Positions 34,605-43,581 of a stretch of DNA of 64,000 nt are shown here, one piece after another (position 1 is the first letter of the stretch; each line of letters starts with the position of its first letter). The notes beneath the pieces were generated by a model. That model searched no databases. It was given only the letters and a program-made list of their open reading frames with translations, and was not told where the DNA came from. Source of the DNA: Candidatus Cloacimonas acidaminovorans str. Evry (GTDB lineage: Bacteria > Cloacimonadota > Cloacimonadia > Cloacimonadales > Cloacimonadaceae); assembly GCF_000146065.2 (NCBI RefSeq), contig NC_020449.1, forward strand, positions 248,001 through 312,000, given 5' to 3'. The translations under genes and the position numbers were made by a program.

Positions 34605-34852
34605 GGCAGATATTAACAACGGGTTTCAACCCGGTGAAAAGTGAATTATAAAACATCTTATCTCTTTTTTTATGAATGAGTTCCGTAGGAACGGCAGATA
34701 CTATAAAAGGGTTTCAACCCTGAGAAGAAAAGTCAAATTTGGCGTTTTGTTCGCTGAATTCAGAGTAGTTATAAATTAAGGACATATATTTTTCAGAGTT
34801 CTGCGAACTCTTTGGCAAATTATAATTTATCAACCCATTTTTCTACAACTGA
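34605..34852. repeat. Compound hairpin repeat, copy 2
   Basis: Same order as 22385-22650: a unit with CAGATATTAAC (34607), a second with CAGATACTA at 34695, exactly 88 bases later, each with a GGGTTTCAACCC hairpin. The 3' part has TTCAGAGTTCTGCGAACTC and a decayed TTGGCAAAT / ATTTATCAA hairpin. The first unit lacks the GTTCCGTAGGAAC start seen in copy 1. It fills the gap between nitroreductase and xseA. Confidence 0.85.
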
Positions 34853-34863
34853 ATATTATAATC

Positions 34864-35436
34864 TTAGTAATTGATAATCAAATCTCTGATTTTGCGTTTC
34901 GGAACATAATGAATTCCTTTTTCATCACGCCAATATTCAATTTTTCCCTGTTCTGCAACATCTTCTATAACAACTGTTTCTGCAGGATAGCCCAAAGCAA
35001 TAACCAGCATAATTTCCATCTCTTCGGGCAAAGAAAAAGTATTTTGAACTTCCCGTTTATCAACTGAAGCCAGCATACATCCACCAAAACCATTATCCAC
35101 AGCGCTTAAGAGTATTGTCTGAGCAGCAATTCCGGTATCAATAAACACCATTTTTGGGCTATCAACCGGCGCTAAAATAATAATATAAGCAGAGGGTCTT
35201 TCTCCTTTTTCAGGTCCATTCCAGTTTTTTAAATAACTTGCCCACTTCAAATGGGGAAAAATCAAATCGCATTTATCCTCTTCATAAATAAGGAAATAGC
35301 GCAATTTTTGCAGATTACCCGCACTGGGAATGTATCTGGCTACCTTTATGAGCTCTATAAGTTGTGCCCGAGTTAACCTCTTTTCTTCGTGAAACCTGCG
35401 ATAACTCCGATTGCGATAGACAAGGTCAAAAATCAT
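34864..35436 (-). CDS. Nitroreductase-family flavoprotein
   Basis: A 190-residue protein of the FMN-dependent nitroreductase fold. The opening has NRSYRRF, the phosphate-binding Arg cluster. PSAGNLQKLRYFLI follows near residue 38, and VDNGFGGCMLASVDK near 110. The enzymes reduce nitro groups, quinones or similar acceptors with NAD(P)H; the natural substrate is unknown. Length is typical for short members. ATG follows AAGGAGAGAAAG. It is a single gene with its own promoter; flanks are repeat-rich. Confidence 0.9.
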   Translation of the reverse strand: MIFDLVYRNRSYRRFHEEKRLTRAQLIELIKVARYIPSAGNLQKLRYFLIYEEDKCDLIFPHLKWASYLKNWNGPEKGERPSAYIIILAPVDSPKMVFIDTGIAAQTILLSAVDNGFGGCMLASVDKREVQNTFSLPEEMEIMLVIALGYPAETVVIEDVAEQGKIEYWRDEKGIHYVPKRKIRDLIINY

Positions 35437-35479
35437 CTTTCTCTCCTTAAAAAAAGTTCTATTTCTGTGTCTATATATA

Positions 35480-35508
35480 ATTATAATGCATACTTGCGCC
35501 TTTGACCA
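35480..35508 (-). promoter_or_regulatory. Promoter of the nitroreductase gene
   Basis: Reverse strand: TGGTCA (35503-35508, four of six consensus), 17-base spacer and a perfect TATAAT (35480-35485), about 45 bases before the ATG. Confidence 0.65.
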
Positions 35509-35798
35509 GACATTTTTAGTGACAGTAATATAAATATCAGATTGAGAATGTATAAATATTTATTTATCTCATTTTGATTCCTGCTTTCGCAAGAATGACA
35601 AATGGCTTACTATTCAAAAATGATATCAGCTGTTGTAACCAAAAATCAACCCCCAAATTAACAGCAGGTTTAAGGCAAATTCAGATTTCGGAATAAATGA
35701 CATCTATTATATATATCTGCTTGTTAATCAATTGATTATCTGTCTTGCCTATCAATGTTAAATTCCAACACCTAACTTATTGATAATTAGTCAGTTCT

Positions 35799-35877
35799 CT
35801 AACGACTCCGTAACACTTCCGTAACACTGCCGTAATCTCGTTACGGGATCGTTACTTGGTTGTTACTGAATCGTTAA
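35799..35877. repeat. 11-bp-phased palindromic array, GTAAC type, copy A
   Basis: GTAAC-like pentamers start at 35799 (CTAAC), 35810, 35821 and 35832 (GTAAT), then their complement GTTAC at 35840, 35851, 35862 and 35873 (GTTAA). All steps in both arms are exactly 11 bases and the arms mirror about 35838. The sequence between motifs differs, so only the motif and phase are strict. It lies in the 587-base gap between nitroreductase and the VWA-like gene. The rest of this gap holds a small ACGGATTTTAACGAATTC repeat near 35943 and no gene. Confidence 0.92.
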
Positions 35878-36023
35878 ATTGTTCCGAAAGGGAAAAAATA
35901 TCGCTCACCGCTGGCAAAGCTATAATAGGAAAGCAAATTAAACGGATTTTAACGAATTCACACGGATTTTTTTATTAGCAGTCCATCTTTTTTCAAGATA
36001 ACTAATTCATTCTCTATTCTTCA

Positions 36024-38021
36024 TTACAGCAGTCCCCATCTTCTTCTTAAGAACAGTTCCGCACAGAAGGTTAAAATAAACAGGGAGAGAATATACCACT
36101 TTTTATAGAGGGGGATTTCTTTGCGGGAAATTTGTTCTACAGGTTTGGCAGGAACGGGATTAAAGGTATTTAGATTGCTTTTGTATAATAATTTTCCACC
36201 TGTTTCTTTAGCGAGCCAGGAAAGAAGTGACAAATTATAGCCATAATCTCTTGTTTCAATAGATGTCTCGGAGAGTTCAAATTTGCCTTTGGTGCTTTTT
36301 CCTGTTTCCTTGTCAGAGATTTCAAAGCTGTAGGTTCCTGGTTCTGTAAGTTGAAGAGTGATAGCATATTCATCACCTTCGCGTTTCAGAAAATCGGTAT
36401 AGACCTCTTTATTATTTTTATCCAGAATACGAATGCGAGGGTTAACATCCAAACGACTTTGGCGAATTTCGTCTTCACTACGCAGACGGATACGAATTTC
36501 TTCACCCCGAAAATAACTGTTATTGTAAATAGCGTTATAAGTTCCTGTGCTTTTATTACTAAGCCAGGTTAAACAATTACTGATTAATTTTGTGTAACCA
36601 TCATCTCCGCTTTGCATTTGCCAACGCCAAAGGTTTAAAGTTGCAAAAGCCAGAGAGCGTGCAGTTCCTGTAGTTTGAACAACAATTGCCGGAGAATTTT
36701 GCGGATTATTAATAGTAGCTAAAATTTCACTACCCGGGCTGGCAGTTACATAATAATAATCCAGCGGTGGAATATCTTTGGCATTTAAGGTTAAACTATT
36801 CAGCATAGGATAGTTAGCTGAGACAGGCGTAGGAACTATGAATCCTTGATAAGTAGAAGTAATATTGGATTTTTGAATTGGCAAAAGAGAAGCTAATTCG
36901 TTTACGGGAAGTCCCTGATAGAGGATTCCCACTCCTTTATTATAGGCATTTTGTATAAAACTTACCGTAGCATTATCCAAATTGAGTATTCCGTTATTGA
37001 TAATAATTAAGGCAGCTAAGTTATTCGGTTCAAGTTTATTAACTAACACTTCTCCGCTATAAAGACGCCCGTTTCTATTCAGATAGCTTTCTGCTGTCCA
37101 ACGGCTATTTGTTGCAATAGCATCCAGAGTGAATTTATTATCCCAGGCGGGCTTATCGGAAATAAGGATAATCCTTTGTTTTTCTGCGAGCACTTCAATA
37201 GCTCCAGGGTAGATATTATTGTTAATTTGGCTTTCATTTGGCAAAGCGGCAACTTCCACTTTCCAGGGGAAAAAACCGATGCTGTTAAACTTATGGGTAA
37301 AATCCACATTAGCGGTTATGCCTTTTTCCAGTTTCAAGTTTTGGCGTGAGATAATTTTATTTGCCATCAACAAACGGACTTCTGCAGGTCCGCTGTAATT
37401 TTGAGAGGAAATTTCGGCACGAATAGTATTGGGCTCATTTCTATAGGCATAGCGGTTACAACGCACATTCACTATTGCTAAATCGGGAGCAGGATTTTGA
37501 GAACTATCGGCTAAAACATAAAAAGGACAGCCCAATTGCTGAACTGCAGATAAAGATTCATCTCGCAACCAGCCATCTGAAGCAAGAACTACTCCTTCCA
37601 AATTGGTAAATACTTTTTGACGACTGAGTTCTGTTAAGGCAGGAGACAATAAAGTGTTATTTTTATCTCCTTCCAAGCCATTAGCAAAGGTTTTGTGAAG
37701 GACTTCATAGCCGCTGGCGGTAAATTTCTTTTCCATTTCCTGCCAAAGTGGTTTTAAATGTAGAGATTTGGTTGTGGAATTATGCTTTAAGTCCATACTT
37801 TGAGAAATATCTTCCAATACCAGTATTTGAGGTGCCTGTTTTTTGTGTTGAGTGTAATATAAGATAGGGCTCATCAACAACATTAGCAGCAGGAAAAGTG
37901 TAATAAACCTTAAAGCGAAAAGAATCCATCGTCTTGATTTGGTAATTTCGGGATTAGTTCTATAGTTCAGAAAGCCTGAAAATAAAAGTGCAAACAGAAC
38001 TATCAGAACATATTTCAGCAT
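36024..38021 (-). CDS. Membrane-anchored VWA-like large protein
   Basis: A 665-residue protein of a type common in Bacteroidetes-like bacteria but of unknown function. Two N-terminal membrane segments (about 1-17 and 31-53) precede a von Willebrand A-like domain opening ILVLEDISQSMD (near residue 75), where DxSxS-like metal contacts are partly kept (D-I-S-Q-S). Further marks are VVLASDGW near 145, an Ig-like region, a class-I-glutamine-amidotransferase-like Rossmann region (about 270-480) and a beta domain (about 520-600). A last membrane helix with a basic end closes the protein. Start overlaps the preceding stop (TAATG), making it third in the lipoprotein / outer-membrane operon. Envelope assembly or surveillance is a guess. 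Confidence 0.75.
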   Translation of the reverse strand: MLKYVLIVLFALLFSGFLNYRTNPEITKSRRWILFALRFITLFLLLMLLMSPILYYTQHKKQAPQILVLEDISQSMDLKHNSTTKSLHLKPLWQEMEKKFTASGYEVLHKTFANGLEGDKNNTLLSPALTELSRQKVFTNLEGVVLASDGWLRDESLSAVQQLGCPFYVLADSSQNPAPDLAIVNVRCNRYAYRNEPNTIRAEISSQNYSGPAEVRLLMANKIISRQNLKLEKGITANVDFTHKFNSIGFFPWKVEVAALPNESQINNNIYPGAIEVLAEKQRIILISDKPAWDNKFTLDAIATNSRWTAESYLNRNGRLYSGEVLVNKLEPNNLAALIIINNGILNLDNATVSFIQNAYNKGVGILYQGLPVNELASLLPIQKSNITSTYQGFIVPTPVSANYPMLNSLTLNAKDIPPLDYYYVTASPGSEILATINNPQNSPAIVVQTTGTARSLAFATLNLWRWQMQSGDDGYTKLISNCLTWLSNKSTGTYNAIYNNSYFRGEEIRIRLRSEDEIRQSRLDVNPRIRILDKNNKEVYTDFLKREGDEYAITLQLTEPGTYSFEISDKETGKSTKGKFELSETSIETRDYGYNLSLLSWLAKETGGKLLYKSNLNTFNPVPAKPVEQISRKEIPLYKKWYILSLFILTFCAELFLRRRWGLL

Positions 38022-39271
38022 TATAAATGAACCTTCATATAACTTCCTATGGCAATTCCTTTGGTCTTGTAACCGGGAATAAGATTTTTAACACTTTGCA
38101 AACCAAAACCGAATTCTACTACTTTACTGCTATAACCGATTCCATAGCTAATGCGCCAAGGATATTGACTGTTGCCAAAACCCACACCGATATTCAGAGG
38201 TAAATATTCCCAAGGCAAAAATTGAGCAGCTAAAGAAAATCTACCAATTCCACTGGTAGCAATAGAAGTTTTAAAACCCTGAAGATAATCTAAGGAGAAA
38301 TTAGCCCAAGGTATTTTATATAGAGTACCCAAACGTAATTCTGGAGAAAGCTTGGTAGAATAAGAATCAATATCTACAGTTTCATTTGCGTAATCATAAA
38401 AGTCCTCGGAGATATTAGCCGCATAAACATCATTGGCAACCACTTTGATAGTTGTTTCTTCAGTAGTTAGAAACCAGTTTATTTTGCCAAAGAGGTTATC
38501 TAAAGTCAACCCTACTTCCAAATTGGGAGTGATATTACTTGCCAATCCCAACATTGCTTTTTGCCCGAAACCTCCCAGACCTGTATGTAAAACGATATCC
38601 TGTTTAACATCCACACCCTCCATTGAAGAACTGAAATAGCCGAAAAAATCGTCCAGATTGGCATTTCCTATTCCTACTAAAGCACTAACGGAAAAGCCGG
38701 CTCTAATGGGAGGAATAGTTTTCGGAATATAGGGAAGAGTAAAATTCCCCATTGCAAAGGTGATGTCAACATAACCAAGACCTCCGGCATCGGTTGTGCT
38801 TTTATCAAATACATACAAAGAATCGGTATTGCCATAAAGCAGAAGGTCAAGATACCTTTCCGAAAGAGCTAGTTTACCTGTTAAATGAAGTGAACTGGAA
38901 AGAGACATATTATCAAAGGCAAAACCTACAATGCTGATATTGCCTTCTAAAGCTGAACGCAGAGAACCATCAATCTTATTTAGGATTTTCTGTTTATCTA
39001 TGTCGTTCAAAGTATCCCTGCTAACTACATAGTTATAGGTATCCAAGTCCAAAGAGTTATTATTTATGCCTATTCCTAAGTTCATAATCGGTATCCAGAA
39101 ATCAATACCTTTTTTCTGTTGTAAATTGGCAGGATTCCAATAAGCAGCTTCAACTCCTTTAGCACGCAGCATATAACTATCGGCAAAAAAGACGGATTTA
39201 CCTGTATTAAAGGCATTCAATGCAGTCAGAAACAGAAGGCAGAAGAGTAGTAACAAAGCTAACTTTTTCAT
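38021..39271 (-). CDS. Outer-membrane beta-barrel-like protein (DUF5723-like)
   Basis: A 416-residue exported protein with signal peptide MKKLALLLLFCLLFLTALNA and then long alternating strands with many aromatic and Gly residues. The SYMLRAKGVEAAYWNPANL segment near residue 35 is typical of PorV/DUF5723-like or FadL-like barrels. The closing strands end in a hydrophobic residue. The start at 39271 is chosen because AAGGAGGACTAAA lies right before it; an upstream TTG would start on the ribosome site itself. Its start lies inside the end of the lipoprotein gene. Function unknown; co-expression with lipoprotein and VWA-like genes suggests one envelope complex. Confidence 0.75.
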   Translation of the reverse strand: MKKLALLLLFCLLFLTALNAFNTGKSVFFADSYMLRAKGVEAAYWNPANLQQKKGIDFWIPIMNLGIGINNNSLDLDTYNYVVSRDTLNDIDKQKILNKIDGSLRSALEGNISIVGFAFDNMSLSSSLHLTGKLALSERYLDLLLYGNTDSLYVFDKSTTDAGGLGYVDITFAMGNFTLPYIPKTIPPIRAGFSVSALVGIGNANLDDFFGYFSSSMEGVDVKQDIVLHTGLGGFGQKAMLGLASNITPNLEVGLTLDNLFGKINWFLTTEETTIKVVANDVYAANISEDFYDYANETVDIDSYSTKLSPELRLGTLYKIPWANFSLDYLQGFKTSIATSGIGRFSLAAQFLPWEYLPLNIGVGFGNSQYPWRISYGIGYSSKVVEFGFGLQSVKNLIPGYKTKGIAIGSYMKVHL

Positions 39272-39272
39272 T

Positions 39273-40778
39273 TTAGTCCTCCTTTTCAATCAACACGCGG
39301 GCACTCATCATTCCTTTGATATGAATGTAATCCATTGTGCTGGCGTGAATAATAACAGGAGTTTCTGTCTCTTCAAAGCTGAAAGCGAAACGCATAAAAA
39401 CCTGCTCAGAAGTAAAAACATTCAGTTCATCTTTATTTAAGGTCAAATTCACATTTTGGAAATCCGGTTGTAGATTAGCACTATAAATTGCCGCTTCTTT
39501 CATAAAGTTGTAAGTGCTTGGGTTATTAGTATCTATTGCGGGTGTAGTGCTGAAGAATAATTTGGCAGATGCTCCTATAGGGAGTTTATTTTTGAGTTCT
39601 AAATTTAAGGAAGCATTTACTAAATTCTTTCTAATTCGCTCCCGGTTTTCTTCTGGAATGCTGAATTCCTGCTCTTCTGCTATAGTAATTTCGTGCGCGT
39701 GTAAAGTAAAAGTTAAGGGTGCACTTACAGTGTAAAATAAAAGCATAGTATCCGTAGGTCTTAACCTGCCTATATTTGTTCCACTGCTAATTAAAAATTG
39801 TCCATCAATAACTTGAATTGTAGTAGGCATAATCTGTAAAAGCTGTGCCACATTATGCCCGAACTGGATTTCAACAATTCTGGGACCTTCTTCCGTAGCA
39901 GGTTCTATTTGATAATTATTACCATATTCATCTAAGATATCAATAATCCTACTTTCCCCTGAGGAATTTGTTGCCTTTAGCTGTCCGGAAAAAACAGAAC
40001 CGAAACCTAAATAGTTCTGCAAAGTAATTTGCAAATAGGCATCTTCCAGGTTAATTGCCTGATCAAGGCCATAAGGATAATCAATGTTAACCAGAGAACC
40101 TGAATCTTCCAGTCCAATAGGATAATTATTTAGAGTTCCTCTGAATTCTCCGAACTGAATTGTTTCGTTGGCTTGAAAATCAAAAGTAGCTACTTGCATT
40201 CCGGAAGGCATAGTAGGTGTAACCCGAAAGGAAAGATGTAATTGATTGATAACTTGGTCTGAATTTGCCACTCCTAAATGCAAACCTTCCAAATTTGTGG
40301 TTACCCAGTTTCCTAGGTTATTGGAAGTAAGAACAAGATTTTGGTTATTAGGCAAATAAAGGTCATAAAAAGTTAAGGTGATGTGTTCAACTCCGGGTTG
40401 CAAATTATTGAAACGACTTTTAAAAATACCTTCCGCTATTTCAGCATAAGCAACGCCAACTTTACCGTTTTGGTCTTCAAAAGGAATTGTAAGATCAAGC
40501 CCAGAACTCCAAATGGGAAGTCCCTCAACATTAACATTCGGTGTAAAAGGTAAGTCGCCAAATTCGTTTGTAGTTGCTTCTCCACTGGTAGTTACTGTCA
40601 AGACCTCATTTTCATCCACAACGATATTTACTGAATCCACCAGATCAGACACATAGTATCTTTCGTTGATGATAGGGATATTCAAATCCATAAACCAAGT
40701 GGGCATCGTAGGTTTTTTTACTTCGCAAGCGGTTAAAAGGATCAAGGCAATTATAAGCATAAGATAGATTTTTTTCAT
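39273..40778 (-). CDS. Exported lipoprotein of unknown function
   Basis: A 501-residue protein with a lipoprotein signal: MKKIYLMLIIALILLTAC, with the lipid-modified Cys at residue 18. The mature part is rich in strands, Asn, Thr and Pro and has no motif I recognise. It would be anchored in the outer or inner membrane facing the periplasm. The ATG at 40778 follows AAGGAGGTG; a GTG six bases earlier would sit on the ribosome site. It is first in the operon with the barrel-like and VWA-like genes. An inverted repeat lies upstream at 40835-40864. Confidence 0.75.
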   Translation of the reverse strand: MKKIYLMLIIALILLTACEVKKPTMPTWFMDLNIPIINERYYVSDLVDSVNIVVDENEVLTVTTSGEATTNEFGDLPFTPNVNVEGLPIWSSGLDLTIPFEDQNGKVGVAYAEIAEGIFKSRFNNLQPGVEHITLTFYDLYLPNNQNLVLTSNNLGNWVTTNLEGLHLGVANSDQVINQLHLSFRVTPTMPSGMQVATFDFQANETIQFGEFRGTLNNYPIGLEDSGSLVNIDYPYGLDQAINLEDAYLQITLQNYLGFGSVFSGQLKATNSSGESRIIDILDEYGNNYQIEPATEEGPRIVEIQFGHNVAQLLQIMPTTIQVIDGQFLISSGTNIGRLRPTDTMLLFYTVSAPLTFTLHAHEITIAEEQEFSIPEENRERIRKNLVNASLNLELKNKLPIGASAKLFFSTTPAIDTNNPSTYNFMKEAAIYSANLQPDFQNVNLTLNKDELNVFTSEQVFMRFAFSFEETETPVIIHASTMDYIHIKGMMSARVLIEKED

Positions 40779-40834
40779 AAACACCTCCTTCCTTTGTGTT
40801 TAGGACTTGTCTTCTGCTTTTGCTAAATTAAGAA

Positions 40835-40864
40835 CCGGCTTATAGATTATGTTATCTATACCGG
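40835..40864. promoter_or_regulatory. Long inverted repeat upstream of the lipoprotein operon
   Basis: CCGG-(CT)-TATAGAT at 40835-40847 and ATCTATA-CCGG at 40854-40864 around a TATGTT loop; perfect apart from the 2-base bulge. Either an operator or a 5' UTR hairpin, 57-86 bases before the ATG. The rest of 40779-41091 shows no gene. Confidence 0.6.
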
Positions 40865-41091
40865 AATTGACACCCTATATTCTGTATAAAAATAGAAATA
40901 TACTTATTTCCTCTTTCGCTGAAATAGCTTTTTTAGATATAATAAGCAGTTGTTCCCTTAGAGCAAATTTTATACTCGTATCCTTGTTATATTCATTCTT
41001 TATTTTTCCTTAATGTCGTCATAAGTCCTCACTGCCAAACAAATTTGAGGATAGCATAAAAGTTATATAGGTGGTAACGACTCCTTACTTA

Positions 41092-41859
41092 CTAAATACC
41101 TAATTTTTGGCAAGCCATCCTTGCTGCTTCCTGATGTGCATTTTTCTTGGTATTGCCTTTTCCCGTTCCTAAAAGTTTGTTCCCCCAACGGACTTCCACT
41201 ACAAATGTCTTATGATGTTCAGGACCTTGTTCTGCAACAGTAACATAAGTAGGTGGCGGTTGATTTCTGCTTTGCATATATTCCTGTAAGATACTTTTAT
41301 AGTTCACAAGTTCTTCCCTGGTAACCGTTTCCTGATAATTATTCAGAATATGATTACGGATAAATCTGGTGGCAGCAGAAATTCCACTATCCAGATAGAT
41401 AGCACAAATAAGGGCTTCCATAGCATCCGAAAGAATAGAAGGTTTGGATGCGCCACCCGATTGCTGTTCTTCAGGGCTTAGGAGTAAATATTTTCCCAGG
41501 TCTATAGCTTTTGCTTTTAAGGTAAGATAGGTCTCGGAGACAATTTTGGATTTTAGCTTGGAAAGTTTTCCTTCCTGTTCATCAGGATGACGGGTAAAAA
41601 GTTCTTTACTAACGATAAAACCAAGAATGGAATCACCTAAAAATTCCATCCGCTCAAAAGGAGAAGGAGTTTTATGGTCTTCAAAATGACGATGCAGATA
41701 TGACTTATGAGTAAGAGCGGCATATAATAAAGTGGGATCATGAAAGGTATAATCAATCTTTTTTTGTAATTGGGAAAGCGATTTTTCCCATTTAGGATAC
41801 TGCTCCGTTATCTTTTTGGCATTGAAATAATCCAGAATACGGGAGATTATTGATTTCAT
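41092..41859 (-). CDS. rnc: Ribonuclease III
   Basis: Double-strand-specific RNase for rRNA and mRNA processing. The 255-residue protein has the catalytic signature ERMEFLGDSILG (69-80) and the second acidic cluster LSDAMEALICAIYLD near 143-157. A C-terminal dsRNA-binding domain (about 185-255) ends with KKNAHQEAARMAC. All catalytic acids are present. It begins 34 bases after fabF, last in the fatty-acid operon, an association found in many bacteria. Strong hairpins in the same operon mRNA (43246-43279 and 45384-45403) are possible substrates. Confidence 0.96.
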   Translation of the reverse strand: MKSIISRILDYFNAKKITEQYPKWEKSLSQLQKKIDYTFHDPTLLYAALTHKSYLHRHFEDHKTPSPFERMEFLGDSILGFIVSKELFTRHPDEQEGKLSKLKSKIVSETYLTLKAKAIDLGKYLLLSPEEQQSGGASKPSILSDAMEALICAIYLDSGISAATRFIRNHILNNYQETVTREELVNYKSILQEYMQSRNQPPPTYVTVAEQGPEHHKTFVVEVRWGNKLLGTGKGNTKKNAHQEAARMACQKLGI

Positions 41860-41893
41860 CCGTTTCTCAAGCGTTATAAAACTCCATTTTTTA

Positions 41894-43135
41894 TCAAGCG
41901 TAGCGTTTGATGATTATCGCGGAATTATGGCCTCCAAAACCTAAAGAATTGGAAAGTGCTATGTTCACAATATGTTTAACAGCTTGATTGGGAGTATAAT
42001 CCAAATCGCATTCTGGATCGGGATGAGTTAAATTTATGGTAGGATGAATGATACCTGTTTCAATGCTCTTAATGCAAACTATGGCTTCAATTCCAGCAGC
42101 AGCACCTAACATATGACCTACCATACTTTTAGTGGAATTAATCTTCACTTGGTAAGCATAATCACCGAAGACATTTTTAATGGAAATGGTTTCGCCCTTA
42201 TCGTTTAAAGGAGTAGAAGTTCCGTGTGCATTGATGTAATCAATATCTTTTGGCTTAAGTCCGGCATCCTGAATTGCCATCAGCATTGCTCTGGAACTGC
42301 CTTCTCCATCTTCCGTGGGAGCAGTAATATGAAAAGCATCTTCAGAAGCACCGTAACCAACTAATTCGGCATAAATTTTAGCACCTCTGGCTAAAGCATG
42401 TTCCAGTTCTTCCAAAACAAGAATGGCAGCACCTTCACTCATTACAAAACCATCGCGTTCAGCATCAAAAGGACGCGATGCCTTTTGGGGTTCATTATTA
42501 CGCGTAGAAAGAGCTCGCATAGCAGAAAAACCGCCTACTGCCAAAGGAGTTACAGCTGCTTCAGTTCCACCGCTAAGAATAATATCTGCGTCGCCATATT
42601 GAATAGACCGAAAAGCGGTTCCTAAAGCATGATTGGCACTGGCACAAGCACTCATAACATTAAAATTGATACCTTTAAAATTATTTTCTATGCTGATATG
42701 GGCAGCTGCAATGTTGCCAATCATTTTAGGAATAAAGAAAGGACTGATACGACGCGGTCCTTGGGTGTAATTTTTAATGCATTCTTCTTCAAAGGTAAGA
42801 ATACCTCCAATTCCTGCACCGGTAATAACTCCGGTTCTATCGGGATTAAAAGAACCGGGTATTAAACCTGCATCAGCAATTGCTTCCCTGGCAGCAATCA
42901 TCGCAAACTGAGTGTATAAATCAAGCTTTTTAACCTCTTTATGGTCAAAGTGCTCTTCGGGATCGTAATTTTTTACTTCGGCAGCAATGTGAACCGGTAA
43001 ATTACTGTAATCAAATTTGGAAATTAAATCCACTCCTGAGACGCCGTTAACTAATGACTCCCAGGTTTGAGCAACATTATGTCCTACAGGAGTGATAGCT
43101 CCTATACCGGTGATAACAACTCTTCGTTTATTCAT
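41894..43135 (-). CDS. fabF: 3-oxoacyl-[ACP] synthase II
   Basis: Chain-elongating condensing enzyme of type II fatty-acid synthesis, joining malonyl-ACP to acyl-ACP. The 413-residue thiolase fold has the Cys-His-His triad: C164 (SACASANHA), H304 (INAHGTSTP) and H341 (VGHMLGAAAG). Length normal. TGAGGTC lies before the ATG. It is separated from acpP by 167 bases that hold a strong hairpin, unlike the short gaps elsewhere in the operon. Confidence 0.97.
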   Translation of the reverse strand: MNKRRVVITGIGAITPVGHNVAQTWESLVNGVSGVDLISKFDYSNLPVHIAAEVKNYDPEEHFDHKEVKKLDLYTQFAMIAAREAIADAGLIPGSFNPDRTGVITGAGIGGILTFEEECIKNYTQGPRRISPFFIPKMIGNIAAAHISIENNFKGINFNVMSACASANHALGTAFRSIQYGDADIILSGGTEAAVTPLAVGGFSAMRALSTRNNEPQKASRPFDAERDGFVMSEGAAILVLEELEHALARGAKIYAELVGYGASEDAFHITAPTEDGEGSSRAMLMAIQDAGLKPKDIDYINAHGTSTPLNDKGETISIKNVFGDYAYQVKINSTKSMVGHMLGAAAGIEAIVCIKSIETGIIHPTINLTHPDPECDLDYTPNQAVKHIVNIALSNSLGFGGHNSAIIIKRYA

Positions 43136-43245
43136 AAAGACCTCATTATTGGGTTTTACTTACCCCTTTACTCTGAATTTTATCTCCATCTCCTTTCAAC
43201 TGGCTTTGTAGTGAGGAACAAGATAAACTTCCGTAAAGGGTGGAT

Positions 43246-43279
43246 ACAATCCTGATACTTTTGCAGTGATCAGGATTGT
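43246..43279 (-). other. Strong hairpin between acpP and fabF
   Basis: Perfect 11-base arms ACAATCCTGAT (43246-43256) and ATCAGGATTGT (43269-43279) with a 12-base loop, starting 24 bases after the acpP stop. No U-run follows on the reverse strand, so it is not a standard terminator. Likely an mRNA-stabilising or processing structure that lets acpP exceed fabF. Confidence 0.75.
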
Positions 43280-43302
43280 TCCACATTAGAGGAAAGGGTA
43301 TA

Positions 43303-43536
43303 TTATCCCAGTTTTTCCTTCAAGTAGTCAATTGCTTGACCAACAGTGCGAAGTTTGTCCTGATCTTCATCCGGAATAGTAATTCCGAATTCTTCTTCAA
43401 ATGCCATAACCAGTTCAACTGTATCTAAAGAATCGGCACGCAGGTCTTCAATGAAATTAGCGGAAGGAACAACCTGGGATTCTTCAACTCCCAGTTTATC
43501 CACTACTATCTGTTTTACTTTGGCTTCAATATCCAT
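43303..43536 (-). CDS. acpP: Acyl carrier protein
   Basis: 77-residue acidic helical carrier of growing acyl chains. The phosphopantetheine attachment Ser is S36 in [17 protein letters not shown] lies 5 bases before the ATG. Position between fabG and fabF is standard. The downstream hairpin suggests separate mRNA stability for this highly needed protein. Confidence 0.98.
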   Translation of the reverse strand: MDIEAKVKQIVVDKLGVEESQVVPSANFIEDLRADSLDTVELVMAFEEEFGITIPDEDQDKLRTVGQAIDYLKEKLG

Positions 43537-43581
43537 TATTCCTCCTATGTTATTGAAGTGTTTCTTTATCTTTGTTTTAGT

